A DNA stretch of 64,000 nucleotides, from positions 1,488,001 to 1,552,000 of the forward strand of contig NHZP01000008.1 of assembly GCA_003313425.1 (NCBI GenBank), written 5' to 3'. Shown here piece after piece: positions 10,983 to 24,082 of the stretch (the stretch's first letter is position 1; each line of letters begins with the position of its first letter). This DNA comes from Pseudopyrenochaeta lycopersici (taxonomy: Eukaryota > Ascomycota > Dothideomycetes > Pleosporales > Pseudopyrenochaetaceae). Under the pieces are notes generated by a model. That model made no database searches. It saw nothing but the letters and a program-made list of their open reading frames with translations, and was not told the DNA's origin. A program made the position numbers and the translations under genes.

Positions 10983-12408
10983 ATGGGTTTTCTGAGCAAG
11001 AAGAAAGACGAGGGAGAGGACAGCAACCGCTCTGCTCTCTTTGGTAGCAGGAAGAAAGAAAAGGGCAGCCCCGCTGCTCAAAACCCATACGCCGCTCCCC
11101 CAGCGAACGACCCCTATGCCCAAGCGCCACCGTCATACTCGGGTGGCAACGATTCGTACAGACAGGAAAAGACGCCCGCCGTGACAGGCGCCGGCCAGAG
11201 CTATGGACAACGAGCTGGCGGCTACGGAGCTCAAGGAGGAAGCTATGGAGGACAATCAGGATACGGGAATGACCGCTACGGTGGAGGCGCGCCACCTCAA
11301 CGCCCTGGAGGCTATGGTGGCCTCGGAAGGACGGAGTCAAATGACACAATGAGCACTGATGCGGGCCGCAACGAGCTCTTCGGTAATGCAGCGCAGCGCC
11401 AGCAATCACAGCAGAGGCCCGGCGGCTACGGCCAGAGTGGTGCCTACGGTGATAACAGCCAAGGCGGCGGCGGATACGGCGCTGCACCTGGTGGCTACGG
11501 CCAGGCACCTGGTGGTTATGGGGCCTATGGAGATCGTGAGCTCACAGCTGAAGAGCAGGAGGAGGAGGATATCAATGCATCGAAGAATGAGATCAAGTTT
11601 ATGAAGCAGCAGGACGTGTCAAGCACGAGGAATGCGCTGAGATTGGCACAGCAGGCTGAGGAGACCGGGCGAGACACTTTGGCGAGACTTGGGGCGCAGG
11701 GTGAGCGCATTCATAAGTACGTTTTCTCCTTCCGAGCGATGTGTGAAGGCTTGATGCTAATACTGTTGCAGCACTGAACGCAACCTTGATCTGGCAAGCA
11801 CTCAGAACAGAATCGCCGAAGAGAAGGCACGCGAGCTGAAGAGTGAGCGCCCCCTTTGTGACATTCCCAGGCAGATACTAACATCGTTGCAGCTCTAAAC
11901 AAGTCCATGTTTGCAGTGCACGTCGCAAACCCCTTCACCGCCTCTTCCCGCCGGGAGGATCGTGACAGGAAGATTATGGAAAACCACCACAAGGACCGCG
12001 AACAGCGTGACGCCACCCGCAAGGCCGCTTGGGAAACCAATGCCCGCGCTGATGGCGTGAACCGCTCGATGCAAGGCATGGGCGGCGCAAAGGGCAAGTC
12101 TAGTCTAGCCGATCGCGCGAAGTATCAATTCGAGGCGGATTCTGAGGATGATGAGATGGAGAATGAGATTGATTCCAACCTTGGTATGTTGTTACCTTCT
12201 TTTTTTTTTTTTCAATGGCGGGATATGTTGCTAACATGTCGTTATAGATGCCCTTCATGGTGCGGCTAAGCGACTCAACCAACTCGGTCGCGCAATGGGA
12301 GATGAGGTTGATACGCAGAATAAGCATATCGAGCGTATCATCGGTAAGACAGACAAGGTGGATGATCAGATTGCTATGAATCGCGCGAGATTGGACCGCA
12401 TCAAATGA
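10983..12408 (+). CDS. SEC9: Plasma-membrane t-SNARE Sec9 (SNAP-25 family)
   Basis: Four exons, 10983..11716, 11772..11842, 11893..12183 and 12248..12408, give 418 residues. The N-terminal half is low-complexity, rich in Gly, Tyr and Gln, with repeated GGYG units (residues about 70-195). Then come two SNARE helices: Qb (about 205-265), with the zero-layer Gln in LGAQGERI, and Qc (last 60 residues), with the zero-layer Gln in DTQNKHIERI. A linker with FTASSRRE lies between them. Sec9 pairs with Sso1/2 and Snc1/2 to fuse secretory vesicles with the plasma membrane. There is no palmitoylation Cys cluster, as in yeast Sec9. The introns fall inside the Qb helix, at its end and at the start of Qc. 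The third intron carries a long T run near its 5' end. Confidence 0.95.
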
Positions 12409-13285
12409 TCAAGCATGCTAGTTACGTACCAAGACTGTAATTGGCTTGCTTCTTGCCCATATGCTGTGGATAGAACTGGATGAGTATAGTAGTATTACGC
12501 GCCCAAATAAGATGAGCATTGTATAGGCGTTCGCGTAGTCAATTGTTTGGTATAAGTTCGAACATGGAACACTTCTTATCACGCTTTTTATGAGCCTTTG
12601 TAACTGAGTCGCACTGTGAGTCTGTGCCACGTGAGAGTGAGGAGGTTCAGTTCTACTTCGCCGTTACAGGGCAGCGTCCTGCCGGTAAACACTATTTAAA
12701 GCTAGCCCATGAACCATGATCCATTACCTTGATCATGGTGGGTCAGAAAATATCAGATTTGAGTTCATTCACTCGGCCAATTTACATCACACAGAGCCCA
12801 CCTTCACGTTTGCACAGCATGATGTCTTTGCTCACACCTTCCTGGAGAAGATGCTGAGCGCTCTACTCTCATCTCAGCCTGGCTCGATGATGCAGTACAT
12901 CTTGGACAGAATGCATTGCATGACAATGTCGCACAGCATCGAGCTGAACCATTCCAATCTATTCAAAGGTCATGTAGTCTTGAATTCAAGGCCCCGCATA
13001 CACGTAAGGATTCACAAATGCGGCGAATGACCATGTCACAGAGATGCTTTCTTGATGAAGATGGTGTCGGAACGAGCGGCATGCACACGCACACGTTGCC
13101 CAGAGTGGATACAGATGATAACAATATGAGAGCTTGGACGGATTCGCCAAGATGCGGGGAGAGCTCAAGCTCGAGCTCGAATCATGGGACAGCTCATGCA
13201 AGGTACAAGAGCCGCGTGTCTCCGCAGCTGACCGATTGAACAACTCTATATACACGCCGCCCGACAGCTTCTTACAGCTTCAAAC
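12409..13285. other. Intergenic between SEC9 and AMS1
   Basis: Promoter and leader of the mannosidase gene. Open frames at 12716-13030 and 12916-13496 overlap each other without protein-like motifs. Confidence 0.5.
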
Positions 13286-16200
13286 ATGGGCGGAGAAGCA
13301 AATCGCATCATGCCTGTGTCTAAGGACTACCCGCAGCTGGCGGCTGGACCCGTCGGCAAGCAGATCCACCGCATTTACCAGGACCGCTTACGGCAGTTTG
13401 TCGATGGCGGACAGTACAGAGAGCAGGGTCTTATTGGGTGAGCTTCCTAGAGCTTCACAATACCAGCCACCTTCATTCACCCTCATATCATTCTGATACA
13501 GTGCCCAGCAAGCTCAACGAAGGCCGCGCATCCGGCACCGACTACATCAAGCTGTCCGTCTACTCACCCCCAAATCTATCCCGCCCACTCTTCAAAGAAG
13601 CAACCTCGCACGCCTTTCATCCTACCAAGGTTGGGGAATCGTTTGGCCCTAGCTGGTCGACACACTGGTTCAAGGTGCAGCTCACCGTCCCCAAAGACTT
13701 GCTGAAGAAGGAACATCTCGAGTTCGTCTGGGATGCAAACAACGAGGGCTTGATCTGGACTGAAGATGGCCATACTGTACACGGCCTGACAGGAGGTGGC
13801 GAGCGAACACAATGGATACTTCCCAAGGCATTCCGAGACGGGAAGGAGCATACTTTCTACATTGAAATGGCGTGCAACGGCATGTTTGGCAATGCACCGG
13901 GTGGAGACTCGATCCAGCCGCCGGATCCGAATAGATACTTTCAGCTGCACACTGCAGAGATTGTAGCCGTCAACCTGGAGGCGAGAGGACTGTACTTTGA
14001 CTTCTGGGAGATCTCAGGTGAGCATGATCAGAACGCTTAGGGCTGTCACAGATACTGATGGACAGCAGACGCCGCTCGCGAGTTCCCCGGGGATTCAATC
14101 GAAGCTCACGACGCCCAGCAGATTGCTAACCGCATCATTGAAACTTTCATTGCTGGCAATGGAAGCAAAGACAGCATTATCGCCGCCCGTAAGATTGCGC
14201 GCGAGTACGTTGGAGACGCAGACTCACACAACGTCTACAACAGCGACAAGGAAGCCATCGTAACCGGCATCGGATACTGCCACATTGACACATGCTGGCT
14301 GTGGCCGTTCGCAGAGACAAAGCGTAAGGTCAACCGTTCGTGGTCGAGCCAGTGCGATCTCATCGATCGATACCCAGAGTTGCGCTTCTGCTGCTCTCAG
14401 GCACAACAATACAAGTGGCTCGAGCAAGATTACCCATCCACTTTTGACCGAGTCAAGAAGAAGGTGAAGGAAGGCAGCTTTCAGCCCATTGGTGGCAGCT
14501 GGGTCGAGCATGACACCAATCTGCCGGGCGGAGAATCTTTGATCAGGCAATTCCTCTACGGTCAACGCTACTTCGAGAGCAGGTTCGGCCAACGATGTCG
14601 CACTTTCTGGCTCCCAGACACCTTTGGCTACTCTACCCAACTCCCCCAAGTCTGCCGTATCTCAGGCATGACGAGGTTCTTGACTCAGAAATTGAGCTGG
14701 AACAACATCAACAACTTCCCACATACCACGTTCAATTGGGTCGCGCTGGATAACAGCCAGGTCATCTGCCACATGCCGCCCTCGGAAACATATACCGCCG
14801 AAGCAAACTTCGGTGACGTGCGGAGGAGCGTCACACAACACAAGTCACTTGATCAAGACAAGTCATCTCTACTTGTCTTCGGAAAGGGCGACGGCGGTGG
14901 CGGACCGACCTGGCAGCACCTTGAGAAGCTCAGACGATGCCGTGGCATCAGTGACAAGAGCGGACTCCTGCCGCGCCTCAAGCTGGGCGACTCAGCCGAC
15001 GACTTTTTCGACCGACTGGAAAAGAAGGTGGAGCATGGTACAGAGCTCGTAACTTGGTATGGCGAGCTCTACTTTGAGCTGCATCGTGGAACATACACCA
15101 CCCAATCGAACAATAAGCGCAACAACCGGAAGTCGGAGATTATGTTGCGGGACATTGAGTACCTAGCAACCTTGGCCACCATCAAGAATGGCTTTGGAAA
15201 GCGGAGCTCATACAAATATCCCAAGAAGGATATCGATGATATGTGGGAGAATGTCCTACTGTGCCAGTTTCACGACTGCTTACCAGGAAGCTCCATCGAG
15301 ATGTGCTACGATGATTCCGATAAAGTAAGTGCAAAATCGACCACTTTGCGGGGGATTTCCACTAACCGACATAGATATACGCTGAGGTATTTGGCACTGG
15401 CGAGAGATTGCTTGCTGAAGCATTATCTGAACTTGGATTTGATGGTCAGCCAAACTTGACTTCGAACACCAAGCTTGTCGCGTTAAACACTCTCCCCTGG
15501 CAGCGCAGCGAGATCGTCAAGCTGCCCAGTGGTATAAGCCAGGCCTCCTATGGCCTTGCTCACGGCTATGGACTAAGTGCCATAAATGTCCGGCCCCTCG
15601 CCTCGCCCTACTTAGCAAGCGTCGCATCTGTCAAAGAAATTCGACCAAACGTTTTTGAGCTACGCAACACTCAATTCATCGTCGAGGTCTCCAATGGTGC
15701 CATCACTTCACTCTACGATATTGGGGCTGACCGCGAGCTTATTCCCAAGGGCCAAAAGGCCGCCCAACTTGTCATATTTGACGATAAGCCACTCTACTGG
15801 CAGGCCTGGGACGTTGAAGTATACCATCTCAACTCTCGACAAGAGCTTTCTCCATCGAAGGTTACTATCTCAGAGGATAGCATTCACTGCGTATCGCTGG
15901 ATATTGAAACCAAAATCTCAGACAAGTCGTGGGTCAAGACGACCATATCTCTCCCTGCCGCCATTGGCAACGCACCAACAGCCATTGAAATCTCCGCCGA
16001 AATAGAATGGCACGAAACCATGAAGTTTCTCAAGGTCGAATTCCCAGTCGACATTGTAAACACTGAGGCAAGCTACGAAACGCAATTCGGAATTGTTCGC
16101 CGGCCCACGCACTACAACACCACATGGGATATGGCCAAATTCGAAGTCTGCGTGCACAAATGGGCTGATCTAAGTGAAGCCACGTATGGTGTGTCCATTC

Positions 16201-16790
16201 TCAACGATAGCAAATATGGCTTCGCGGTCGCAGGAAACGTGATGCGTCTCTCGCTCCTCCGCGCCCCCAAAGCACCAGACGGCCATGCAGACATGGGTCA
16301 CCACAAAACCCGCTACGCCATTTTCCCACACTCGGGGCCCCTCAACGAGGCTACAGTCCGCAAAGCCTTTGAATTTAACAACCCACTCAAGATTGTAGGC
16401 CACAGGGCTGACTCCTCAGCCCCATCATTGTTGAACTCTTTCCACATCCACAGCGCGCAGAATTTGGTCATCGACACGATCAAGCGTGGCGAAGACGACG
16501 AGGACGTATCGAGAGGTGAACTCCCCGTTAACAAGGGCCACAGCGTTATCTTACGTATATATGACGCACTAGGTGGGAAGAGTAAAGGCGTGCTTACTTG
16601 GGGTGATGTCCCTGTCAAGAAGGTGGTAAAGGTCAATGCGCTAGAAGACGAGCTGGAGGATCTGAGCGCGAGGATCGTGCAGATGGGCGATATGGAGGTA
16701 CTAGATGGTGATGGCAAGGGCAGCGAGGGTGTTAAGATTGAACTAAGGGCGTTCGAAATCGCAACGTTTAAACTTGTTCTTGCGAAGTAG
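13286..16790 (+). CDS. AMS1: Alpha-mannosidase, GH38 (vacuolar/cytosolic Ams1 type)
   Basis: Four exons, 13286..13437, 13509..14017, 14069..15324 and 15375..16790, give 1110 residues, close to yeast Ams1 (about 1083). GH38 features in order are GYCHIDTCWLWP near residue 290 (zinc-binding His and Asp), FWLPDTFGYS near 404 (catalytic nucleophile Asp), YGELYFELHRGTYTTQ, FHDCLPGSSI (zinc-binding His), then the beta-rich C-terminal domains with LVALNTLPW and ISAEIEWHE. It trims free oligosaccharides and N-glycan mannose. Yeast Ams1 is carried to the vacuole by selective autophagy, and the lack of a signal peptide here agrees with that. For the first intron I chose the acceptor at 13508 rather than 13500 because only it keeps the frame. 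It is convergent with the RIM15 gene downstream. Confidence 0.95.
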
Positions 16791-17821
16791 GAGATGTCTC
16801 TTATGGAGTTTAGAGGGAGAGGGTATGTGTGTATTTATATCGGAACTTACAATTAGCACAGTATGGCATAACAACATGATCAACGCCCTATATGCTAGTT
16901 TTTGTCACCAATCAACAAAGTGGGAACACGCACACACAGTATTTTCGCATAAGCGAATAAATATTCCATTCTTATTCCATCCAATATTTCCTTGCTCCAC
17001 ACCACAAAATTTATTCAGCTATACAAAAAACCACGAACCTTTCCCCCCACGACGAAGATTTTCCACTACCGCCGCATCAACCAAGAAAGCCCAACAAAAG
17101 AAAAAGCAGACCGGAAAAAAAGTCCAAAAGTTCCAATTTTTGCAATATTGCAACGGGACGCACACAGCAGTCTGGAAGTGTGGAAGCGCAAGAGTGAGTG
17201 AGTGAGCGAGCGAATGGCGGGTATATAACGAATGACGAAAAGTGGTGCCAATTTAGCACATGGGCAATTTCTCAAAAAAGGAAGAAGCCCCCTTGCCATA
17301 ACTGTCAAAGGGTGCGAGTACACAAAAAAAAGGAGAGAAAGTTCAGTCAAAGTATATGTAACAAGAGAGTAGAAAGAGAAGAAGTAGCAACAAGAGAAAG
17401 GAGTAGGCGCTCCAGAATTGATGTACCATCCAAAACATGACACGACGAACAAGCAAGAGTAGCAGAGACCGAAAAACTGACTCTTGCAAATGCCCAACGA
17501 AATGCCAAGAATGGGTTTGTTTCACCGCAAATGCAGCGCCTGGTAAATGCCTGAACATACAATTGCAAAAGTGGAAAAAGGCAGTAAAAGCCAATATTGA
17601 GAGAACAAGACTGAAAAAAAAACAAGGCTTAAGAAGGACAACAAAGAACAAAACGCCACAAATCTCAGATTATTTCACCAAACCTGTTTCACGGTGCACT
17701 ACCATTAGAAACACCACCAACACCATGCTCTCTTCCAGAAAGATTTATACTCAAATTTCGAAACTTTCAAAAACAAAACAATTCGCCAGAAAAGGTGTAA
17801 ACGAAGAGGCGCACCACTATC
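16791..17821. other. Convergent 3' region of AMS1 and RIM15
   Basis: About 1 kb of A-rich (plus-strand) sequence between two stop codons. It probably holds both 3' untranslated regions. Small open frames on both strands (16774-17853) are Lys- or Phe-rich by composition only. Confidence 0.5.
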
Positions 17822-20800
17822 CTATGCACCCCCTGTGCTTGCTCGCGGTGTAGGGTCCAAGTCTGGAGTGGTCGCATCGTTCGCTTTGGGCGTCTCCATC
17901 GCAAACTCGGCTACTGCGTCGCCTGGGATGGCGGGGAAGATCTCTGGCGGTGTGTGCAGCGCCATATGGGGAACTCCGGGAGTAGCAAGGCTACCCTCGC
18001 GTTCTTCCGCGAGTCGGTCTTCAGTGATCATAGGAGGTGGAGAAGAAGGCAGCGTGGAGTCAGGGTGACTAATGTCCTCGACGGAGATGACGCTGCCTCT
18101 ACTGTTGGTGCGCATCATCTCGATACCCAGCTTGGAAGTTGACTTGGGCCGCGATTTTGGGCTCCTGGTGCGGACACCGATGTGACCCAATTCGTCATCT
18201 TCATCGTCGCCAGATTCTGCCGACTCATGTCTCCGCGTCTCGAGTATGCGACGCTTAGCACCAACCTGCTCAGCAGATCGTTGTCGTCGGATAGTTGCTT
18301 CCTCAAGAACAGCCGGGGCAGAAGTTTCGTGGGGTAGGTCAGGTGGACCGGCTCGCTTCTGCACGATGGCCTTTGGATCGACGCTCACTGCATCATCCGT
18401 GATCCCCAGACCACTCATAGCGCGAGCTATATCCCGCTCGCGCCAATCATCTGCATTGTGACGAGCGATAATGACAGGCAAATCCTCGCTTGCACGGCTG
18501 TCATTGTCACCAAAGAAGCTTGAGCTGATGGAATCTTCGCGGCTGGACCCCCGATAGCTGCCAGAAGGCACTGGTGGGAAGCCGGAGGAATTCGAAGTCG
18601 GGCTATCTTCCTGGCGTGTTGACTCCTGTCGTAGTCCTGATGGCATTATCGATGGGTACATTTGACTTGGCGTCCAATTTGGCGGAGGTGCTTTCCACTG
18701 GCATAATCTCCCCAAGGTATCCGTGAGCTTGGCGATAGTAGGTGGCTTCTCAATGAGCGCGTCGAAATAATGCGGTGCTTGAAGCTCTTTCAGATACCCC
18801 GTGACTGCGACGATCGGCGTATGCGTGTTGGCGTTCTTTGTATCACGGATCATACGAGCGACATCCGCACCATTGACTTGCGGTAACCTGAACTCCATCA
18901 TGATCACATCGAACTTGACCTCACCCATGGCATAGCGTATAGCTTCTGACCCATTGGTGACTGTCAAGGTACGACAGCGAAGTTTTTCTAACAACTTTTC
19001 CATGACAAGTCGTGAAACAGGGTGATCTTCGCATATCAATACATCCAACGGGCGGAAAAAGGGACCGTCGCCAAAACTGATTTGTGAAAGCCTACGTGAG
19101 CTTTGTCTCCGCCGTTGCACACGAAGAAGCGCCTTGGCTCGAGAATCTTCTGTATCTGATGAGGATGGTGACACATCAAGAACTTGACTACGTCGCTTGT
19201 AATGGCCGGGCAGCAGATCGCGTACAACGTCGTCTTCTTGAGAGCCAAGAGTCTGAGATCTGGCACGTGGCGAGGAAGCGCTGGCCTGACTTATGGATGG
19301 CTGGCGCTGGCCCGGTACAAGCCTCTCAGGAAATGTTCCGGAGGGTGCGGATGGCGTCTTTGAAAGCTTGATCGGCGAGACAGCCTCTGGGGATGGCCTT
19401 AGACTCGAGAGACGGGATGGATCGAAGAAGCTACCGGGCTGAAGGGAAGAAGGGTTACTGGTTGAGTGCGATAAGGTTGATGAGCTGCTCGATGTCTTTC
19501 GTCGTTCATGGTGCTGACCTGTGCTGAATTGTACAAGCAAGGGCGATGACGGTTGAGAACCGCGACTGGGCGAAGAATGAGGCCCACTGATCGATGGTGA
19601 TGATGGTCGCCCAGTGGCCTTGTTCGTTGACAAGGTACGCTTTAATGGACCAGGAAGCATGGGGCTGTTCTCCAGTGACGGCGAGGGTGATGTGACGCTT
19701 GGAGATTGAATCGCAGGCCCGGGCTTATTCTGCGGAAGCATGGCCTCTGCTCGAAGCTTCTGAATGACATCCTTGTTCGCTTTCTCGAGGACGGGCAGAT
19801 TCTTATAGCTAAAGTTACCAAAATCGTCTGCGGCCATAGGCTCACTAAGTCTTCTTGTTCGACCCTCACGCACATGAGCTGGGATGTGAAGCGGAATGAG
19901 ACCTCGCTTCATGGTCGACACAGTAATCTGTGAACGCACTCTAGACAGAGCATCATGTGGTCGATCAGGGTAATCGGCGCTAGGTGTTCCGGCAGAAGAT
20001 GTTCCTTGATCTTCAAACTCAGGACTGAAGTTGGCCATTGCAGCTCCTCGGGCGTCAAAATACTCGGTATCCTCCGGGTTCTCAGGAGCGGGAATGAATG
20101 AAGCCTCATCATCTCGCAACGTTTCCCAGTTCAGATCTGCAAACCAGGGATGCTTTCGGATCTCTTCGCCACCGCTGGCGTACTTGTCGTCCTTATTGGA
20201 GCCTAGGCGTTGCGCAGGATCGGAACACAGTAATTGGTTCATCAAGTCCTTTGCTTCATCTGAGATATCGTAGATATCATCATCGTCTTCAGGCCAATCA
20301 ATCCTCCGCGCGAGGATGTTCTGGAACACCTCGTCTGGCGAGTCCGCGTGGAACGGCGGATAGCCGTATAAGCACTCGAACAATATACATCCTAAAGACC
20401 ACCAATCGCTTCGCTCATCCTGGCCATTTCCAGCAATTGTCTCGGGCGCCAGATAATCAGGGGTGCCAACAAATTTCCTATTACTATCTTCGGGATCGAA
20501 CAACGCCATTGGCGGAGGGGGCATAGTGGAAGTGGCTGGCGGGGTGTTGTTGTGGAGTAGACCGGATTGGCTCATGGAAGGAACGGAGTAAAGATCGGGC
20601 GAGCCCTCATCGCTATATGCCTCCTCCTCTATGGGCGAACGTGCTCGAGGTTGACCGAATGACTCGTCAACAATCGAGAAGCGACGAAACATGGCTTGTA
20701 AGGCATCACTGTCCTGACTATCACTTCGATTGCCCGAGGTCCTTCTTGAGGGATCACGGCCTTGGGAGCTCTCTCGATTCAGACTGAAGTACGATGGTTG

Positions 20801-23663
20801 ACCGAGATCCCCACCGAAGGCTGGTACCATGGAAGGTGTGTGGGTGGGGGACGGATTGAGATCGAACGATGCGGATCGAGAGGAGCCTACTGATGTTGCG
20901 CGATGGAACGGGCCAGACTTGAGCAAATCTGGAGCTTGCTCTGCAGACTTGAGAGCACGCTTTTGACGACCAATCATGCCCATGCGAGATAGGCCAAAGT
21001 CAGTCAGTTTGAGATGCCCTTTGCCGTCAATGAGTAAGTTATCCGGTTTCAGATCGCGGTGAACAATGCTACGACTATGTAGATGTTCCACACCAAGAAC
21101 GACTTCAGCCAGATACTTCTTGGCCCAGTCTTCGGGTAATGTGCCAAGCACCTTGATCAGCGAAGCACAATCACCGCCATTCAGATACTCCATAACCAAG
21201 TAGAGGTAATCTTTGCTCGAAAAAGTCCAATATAGCTTAGCAACGAAATCACTCTCGCCTTGCCACATCATGATTGCACGCTCAGCCTTGACATTGGTGA
21301 CCTGATTCTTCGCAACCATGTCCGCCTTCTTCAGCACTTTAATGGCGTAATACTCGCCAGTCGACTTCTTCTTGGCAAGGTAAACGCTGCCAAAGGCACC
21401 TTTACTGATAGGTTTGATGATCTCGAAGTCCTTGATTGATGGCGGAACTGCACGTGGCTGCGGTTGGGTAGTGGGTATTAAGCGAGGCGATACAGGTCTC
21501 GGACCGTCCGATCCCGCTGTGGATGATTGCCTGCGATGGTGATTGAGGGCATGCATCATCGCTGGCGATGAGAATTCAGTGTGAGTCAAAACTGGTGATG
21601 TGATAGGTGATTGCAGGCCTTCAATGCCACTGGGCAGGCGCGGTTTGGTTGTCCTTAGAGGGGAAGATGGCGGGATCATAGAGCGGGCAGGAGACTGTTG
21701 CCGGCTAGACAACACACTGGGGAGGATGAGACTCTTGCGCTTCCGCTCTCGTGAGCTTGCTACTCTGCCTAGACTAGGGTCAGGCGCCGCTGGCGAGTCA
21801 GCTCGTCGCGGGCCAGACAACACCGACGAACGCACACTGCTATCACTTTCGGCTCCAGCATCACTTTCAAAAGCCATTGAGTGCCGCTTGTTCTGGGAGG
21901 CTATACTGATGGCACCTGCGTGCGATCGTGGTGTTTGGCATCCTCCCCGGGGGCTGTCAGAACGGTTCGAACCAGCAACAGACGACTCTCGACGTCCCAC
22001 TCGCGCGGGTAATGAAATGTCGGAGGCGTTGCGCAAGGCTTGTGCCATAGCAGATGGTGCATCGAATGAACCTGGGAAGATGCCTTCTTCGCCTGTAGGC
22101 ATGTCATTGAGATCTGATGGCGTCTCAGCTTCGAGCTCCTCATCGTCCGAAGAACTGTCCTCTCCAGCGGCGATACGGGCAGCTTTTATCATGGCCGCCT
22201 CGATACATTCCTGAACCAAAATATCGAACTCTATACGAAGGCGTTCAGAGTACTCGAGCACCCGCCTGTGCCGCGTAACAGCATCAATCTTGGCCTTTGC
22301 TAATTTGCTGGTGTCTGCGCAGAGCAGCTTCAGTCCCTCGCTATGATCCGACAAGCCTGTTGTCGGGGACTGCCATTGTAGGACTTGTGAAATGCGATTC
22401 TCGGATTGCGGTGATTGCGTGCGAATCTCTGAACCCGACTGGCCGCGAGCGCTATCCTTGATGGCAGGCGTGTTAATTTCAAGAGCCGTATCACACAGAT
22501 CGAGGACCAGTTCAACGATACGAGCGAGAGGTCTTCGAACGGCAAAGGATCGCGCACGATGATGGCCGAATCCAGTGGAACGCTCTGACCGTTCTCGCGA
22601 TCGAGAAGGAGGCGAGGCGGGAGAGTTCCGACCTGACGGAGTTCCTGACGACGGAGTCGATGTTGAGTGGATAATCAAGCCTTTATACTCTGCAGGTTGA
22701 ATTGGTTGTACTGGATCTACGGATGCAGCTCGCGATCGTTGACTGTGGGACTCGAGCGTGTCCAACACCTTTACAATGGCATTGCGATGTTCAGCAAGGG
22801 TTTCCTGGGCCAACTGAACGTCCATCTCAGCGCGATGCTCCTGAAGACAGAGCTCGGAATGCTTTTCGAACCACCAAGGCGTGATTTGTCGCTCGCATAT
22901 TCGGCAAAGTACGGGGAGCGGAGGAGGGTGGTTTCGAGGATCGTTGGCGCCCTGCTCGGCAAGACCAGTCAGATAATGGGCCAGGACTTCTGCGCCCACA
23001 CCAAGCGATTCCACAAGCATCTCGGGAAGATCGATAGTCACTTCGCGGATTACCGACGGCCGAACCATCCACATAGTCTAGCACGATTAGCAGGATCCCG
23101 ATGAGGAGAGGTTTCAAACCCACATGACTTTCTTCGCCAGTTGTCCGGTCATAGACCATGATACCCTGAGCTTCAAGATTCAAGAACTGTTCTTCTTCCT
23201 CGGCTACTTCGGTTGGTGAGAGCGGCGTTGCATCCTGCCCATCTATGGCCGATGGCTTTGACTTCCTCTTTTGCATAATCGAATGGGGGCCCAGGCGTAC
23301 AGAAAAGCGGGCAATGTGGCTTCTCGAGTCGTATTTCCTGACGGACTCGATGGTCTCAGCAAAGGTATCGGCACCACTGTGTATGATGTCTAGGACGGGC
23401 TTGCCAATGACTTCCTCAGGCAGGGAGCCAATGACGTCCTTCCACGAGGGGGTAACATAGCGGATCTTGCCCTCCAGGTCCACGTCCATGATGATGTTTA
23501 GGCTGTGCTCGGCGGCCTCTTTGAGGTCTTCGCGCTCCTCGCGCATATCTTGGCTGACGGTGCGCTCCATGCTCACTCGGGGACCATTGGAGACAGCGGC
23601 TTCCTGCTTCAGGGCGGCGACTGCTGGCGGCACCAGCATCGTCGGCTTTGTCTCGTCAGCCAT
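17822..23663 (-). CDS. RIM15: Rim15-type PAS/AGC kinase with receiver domain
   Basis: Two exons, 23663..23124 and 23077..17822, give 1931 residues. The intron (23123..23078) restores EESHTMWMVRP. Domains in order are: a PAS fold (residues about 45-130, SLNIIMDVDLEGKI); a C2HC zinc finger starting CRIC, near 240; a long disordered Ser/Pro region; an AGC kinase domain (about 729-1175) with GAFGSVYLA, HRDLKPDNL, DFG near 873 and APE near 1057, with about 180 Ser-rich residues inserted between the last two; an AGC tail; more disorder; and a receiver domain (about 1522-1625). The receiver has the ED of ICEDHP and a Lys-like end, but the phospho-acceptor position reads MMEF, Glu instead of Asp. The yeast homologue drives entry into quiescence under TORC1 and PKA control through the Igo/endosulfine branch. 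AGGGG elements lie upstream. Confidence 0.95.
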
Positions 23664-23695
23664 TGCTGATGTGGGTCGGTGCCGCTATGAAATTC

Positions 23696-23716
23696 GGGTC
23701 GAGGGTCGAGGGTCGA
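23696..23716. repeat. Three tandem copies of GGGTCGA
   Basis: Three perfect 7-bp units, 33 to 53 bp upstream of the RIM15 start codon on the minus strand, so probably in its 5' leader. Confidence 0.85.
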
Positions 23717-24082
23717 GGGGCGGGAATAAGAGCTTCCGCCCGAGGGCCGGTAACTGTTGGCTATATGCAGACAATGCCCAAGACCATGGTGAAGGTGAAT
23801 GGCAGTCCGGAAGAGTCGAGCGGGGGTGCGCGTAAACACTCTTCGCAGGGGCAGCGGCGATGGTGGGCACAATGAGGATGGAAGGCCTCGGAGCGCACAC
23901 GATGGGCGTAGCCGCCGCGGACAAGCCTAAAGCTGCAGCATTGCTAGACTGACGGAGCGATTGAGGGGTGATTGAGGGGTGTAATGAGCGTAGGGCGTCG
24001 TGGGCAGGAGAGTGCTGGTGAACGGCGAGACTGGCGATAGAAATTTTGGCGTCAAAGAGGGTGAATGGGTAGTAGAGAGGGG
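23716..24082 (-). promoter_or_regulatory. Four STRE-like AGGGG elements upstream of RIM15
   Basis: AGGGG (CCCCT on the coding strand) occurs at 23716-23720, 23964-23968, 23975-23979 and 24078-24082. The middle two are inside a tandem repeat of ATTGAGGGGTG. AGGGG is the core of the stress response element bound by Msn2/4-type C2H2 factors, which act downstream of Rim15 in yeast. Whether these copies are functional is inference; the motif is short. Confidence 0.4.

Noticed and set aside
10981..11508. 175-codon frame antisense to SEC9
   Set aside because: Shadow of the Gly/Tyr-rich repeat region; no family.
21600..22214. 204-codon frame antisense to RIM15
   Set aside because: Shadow of the Ser/Pro-rich coding sequence of the kinase.
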